Shown: piece after piece, positions 62,432-64,000 of the stretch
Layout of the letters: each line of letters starts with the position of its first letter
Numbering within the stretch: position 1 is the stretch's first letter
Source of the DNA: Halomonas sp. LBP4
Lineage (GTDB): Bacteria; Pseudomonadota; Gammaproteobacteria; Pseudomonadales; Halomonadaceae
Direction: 5' to 3'
DNA: 64,000 bases
Assembly (NCBI RefSeq): GCF_003202205.1
Contig: NZ_PDOG01000001.1
Coordinates: 864,459 to 928,458, forward strand
Made by a program: the position numbers and the translations under genes
Notes under the pieces: model-generated
The model's database searches: none
Seen by the model: the letters and a program-made list of their open reading frames with translations, nothing else
Told to the model about the DNA's origin: nothing

Positions 62432-64000
62432 TCAGGACTTTCCGATAACCCCGCCGGCGTCGACAGGTTTTTTTGTCCTCGACCGGGAAGTGGCGGTTTT
62501 TTCTGCGGGGCCGCTGCCAAGGGCAGCGGAGCGGGGTCTATCCTCCGCGGGGGCGGCCAGGGCCGCCTCGGTGAACACCAGCAGGCCGAGCTCGGGGCGA
62601 TAGCCGTGGATCTCGGTCACATCGAGTGCCTGCAGGAAGGCGAGGATCGCCTCGCTGACCACCTGCCCCGGCACCAGCACCGGGAAGCCCGGCGGATAGG
62701 GGATGACGAAGCTCGCCGAGACGGCGTCACGCCCGCCCCGCATCTGCGCCTGCAGCTCGCCGTTGTCGAAGCGCAGGTACTCGGTGTTCTCCTCGTCATA
62801 GCTGAGGAAGTAGGCCCGACGGATGTCCCCTTCCGGGGTGTCCCCGGCGGAATCGGGGCGGAAGGCGTCGTGGAAGCGGCTGAAGTCGGGCAGCGGCGGC
62901 AGTTCCTGGGTCAGGGAACGCACCCGGTTCTCGATGATCCGGCGTTCGGGACGGCTGCTGTCCTCCCAGCGGCTGTCGAACTCCTTGGCCAGCTTCATCA
63001 GCACGTCGAGCAGGTAGGCGATGGCCCCCCGGGAGGTGCCGATGTTGGTCATGAACAACACGGTGTTGCGCGAGGTCTTGTTGATCTGGATGCCGTACTT
63101 GTTCATCAGGTACTCGTTCTTGAAGGTGTCGCCGTCGACCCCGGTCGCGCCGATGGCGATGGTCACCCGGGTCGGGTCGACCACGAACTCGTCCCGGGCC
63201 CAGGCCGCCTCCATCTGGTTCCAGCCGGTCACCGGGTCGTAGTAGGACTCCACCCCCGACTCGCGGTAGGCCTCGGGCACCATGTCGCTGTTCTTGAGCA
63301 CCCGGAAGTACTTCTGCAGCAGCGGCTGGGTATAGAGTTGCTCGCGCAGCGACAGCGCCGTCTCGACCTGGGCATGCACCAGCTCGAAGCCCTCCATCTC
63401 CGCCTGCATCCGCCCCACGTCCAGCGACGCCACGATCTGGTAGTTGGGTGAGGTCGACGTATGGGTCATGTAGGCCTCGTGGAACGGCGCCTCGACCTTC
63501 TGGCGGAAGTCCTGGTCCCAGACGTGGATCATCGAGCCCTGACGCAGCGAGGTCAGGGTCTTGTGGGTGGAGTGGGTGGCATAGGTGCGGATGCGCACCT
63601 CGTCGGGATCGGGCAGCAGGCGACGCTCGAGCCAGGTGGCGTCATCCTCCAGGTCGAGGGCGTCGAACTCGGCCTTCCAGGCCGTATACTCCTTGCGGTA
63701 GCTCTCGCTGCGGTAGCGGTCGCGCAGGCTGCGCGCCGTGTGCATGGCGGTGCGCGGCCGGTAGGTGGGGTTGAAGGTGGCGAAGGCGAACCAGGCCTCA
63801 TCCCACAGGAACACCAGGTCGGGCTTGATCGCCAGGCACTCCTCCATCACCCGGCGCACGTTGTAGACCACACCGTCGAAGGTGCAGTTGGTCAGCAGCA
63901 GCATCTTCACCTTGTGCAGCTGGCCGGAGCGCTTGTAGCGCAGCAGGGTCTTCTTGATCTCGTGCAGCGGCACGGCGCCGTACATCGAGAAGTCGTCGAG
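62432..64000 (-). CDS. Orn/Lys/Arg decarboxylase-type PLP enzyme (5' partial)
   Basis: The last 522 codons of a gene whose start lies beyond the right end of the window. Fold-type I decarboxylase: PDLVFLWDEAWFAFA with PLP Asp, Schiff-base Lys in THSTHKTLTSLRQGSMIHVW, and GATGVDGDTFKNEYLMNKYG. C-terminal domain typical of biosynthetic/inducible arginine or lysine decarboxylases, then a Pro/Ala/Lys-rich tail (KTATSRSRTKKPVDAGG) of about 30 residues. Substrate among Orn, Lys and Arg not decided. Upstream of doeC on the same strand with a 108-base gap. Confidence 0.9.
   Translation of the reverse strand, partial: LDDFSMYGAVPLHEIKKTLLRYKRSGQLHKVKMLLLTNCTFDGVVYNVRRVMEECLAIKPDLVFLWDEAWFAFATFNPTYRPRTAMHTARSLRDRYRSESYRKEYTAWKAEFDALDLEDDATWLERRLLPDPDEVRIRTYATHSTHKTLTSLRQGSMIHVWDQDFRQKVEAPFHEAYMTHTSTSPNYQIVASLDVGRMQAEMEGFELVHAQVETALSLREQLYTQPLLQKYFRVLKNSDMVPEAYRESGVESYYDPVTGWNQMEAAWARDEFVVDPTRVTIAIGATGVDGDTFKNEYLMNKYGIQINKTSRNTVLFMTNIGTSRGAIAYLLDVLMKLAKEFDSRWEDSSRPERRIIENRVRSLTQELPPLPDFSRFHDAFRPDSAGDTPEGDIRRAYFLSYDEENTEYLRFDNGELQAQMRGGRDAVSASFVIPYPPGFPVLVPGQVVSEAILAFLQALDVTEIHGYRPELGLLVFTEAALAAPAEDRPRSAALGSGPAEKTATSRSRTKKPVDAGGVIGKS

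Overview
The window is GC-rich chromosomal DNA of a halophilic gammaproteobacterium, most likely a Halomonas relative. The clues are hydroxyectoine/ectoine catabolic genes (eutB, eutC, doeC, doeD), a HexR-controlled Entner-Doudoroff operon, SulP/Usp and slipin/NfeD pairs, and several outer-membrane porins. I saw no tRNA, rRNA, CRISPR array, insertion sequence or prophage.

Layout. 0-6 kb: D-galactonate operon (GntR regulator, dgoD, dgoK, dgoA, lactonase) and a porin. 6-12 kb: zwf-pgl-eda opposite hexR, then a sodium/sugar symporter; together these take sugar acids to pyruvate and glyceraldehyde-3-phosphate. 12.5-16 kb: three tandem copies of a small secreted-protein gene with duplicated flanks and relic DNA. 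16-24.5 kb: RidA, a DksA-like protein, an MFS carrier, Usp, SulP, slipin and NfeD, then a cytochrome c with a Glu-rich segment. 24.6-32 kb: a kinase with a ynjBCD-type ABC transporter, a YiiX-like hydrolase and two glycosyltransferases. 32-37 kb: ECF sigma factor with a zinc-finger partner, DUF3179 genes, a decayed second sigma/zinc-finger pair and a diguanylate cyclase. 38-43 kb: a five-gene operon around a tubulin-tyrosine-ligase-like (TTL) enzyme. 43-52.5 kb: TetR/CMD and a haloacid dehalogenase, then a MerR-controlled metal P-type ATPase locus and TrkH. 52.7-57 kb: a DcaP-like porin and a second, degenerate TTL locus. 57-64 kb: hydroxyectoine/ectoine degradation and an Orn/Lys/Arg decarboxylase cut by the window end.

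Most interesting system. Locus A (38.1-42.7 kb) encodes a protein joining a TTL-type ATP-grasp ligase, a PqqD-like peptide-recognition domain and a degenerate HprK-like domain. It is followed by a small protein whose C-terminus is an Ala-Glu-Gly repeat tail, then DinB-like, DUF302 and DoxX proteins. Locus B (54.7-57.0 kb) repeats the set with the ligase core deleted and doxX broken, but with the Glu-rich peptide and DinB genes intact. A third copy of the same leader plus Glu-rich repeat is fused to a cytochrome c at 23.8-24.4 kb. I infer a peptide/protein-tail modification system, possibly analogous to modification of tubulin Glu-rich tails.

Second highlight: a MerR regulator fused to a heavy-metal-associated domain. 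Two mer-like promoters (20-bp spacers, identical half-sites) precede its own gene and a P-type ATPase with an unusual Tyr-Pro-Cys membrane motif.
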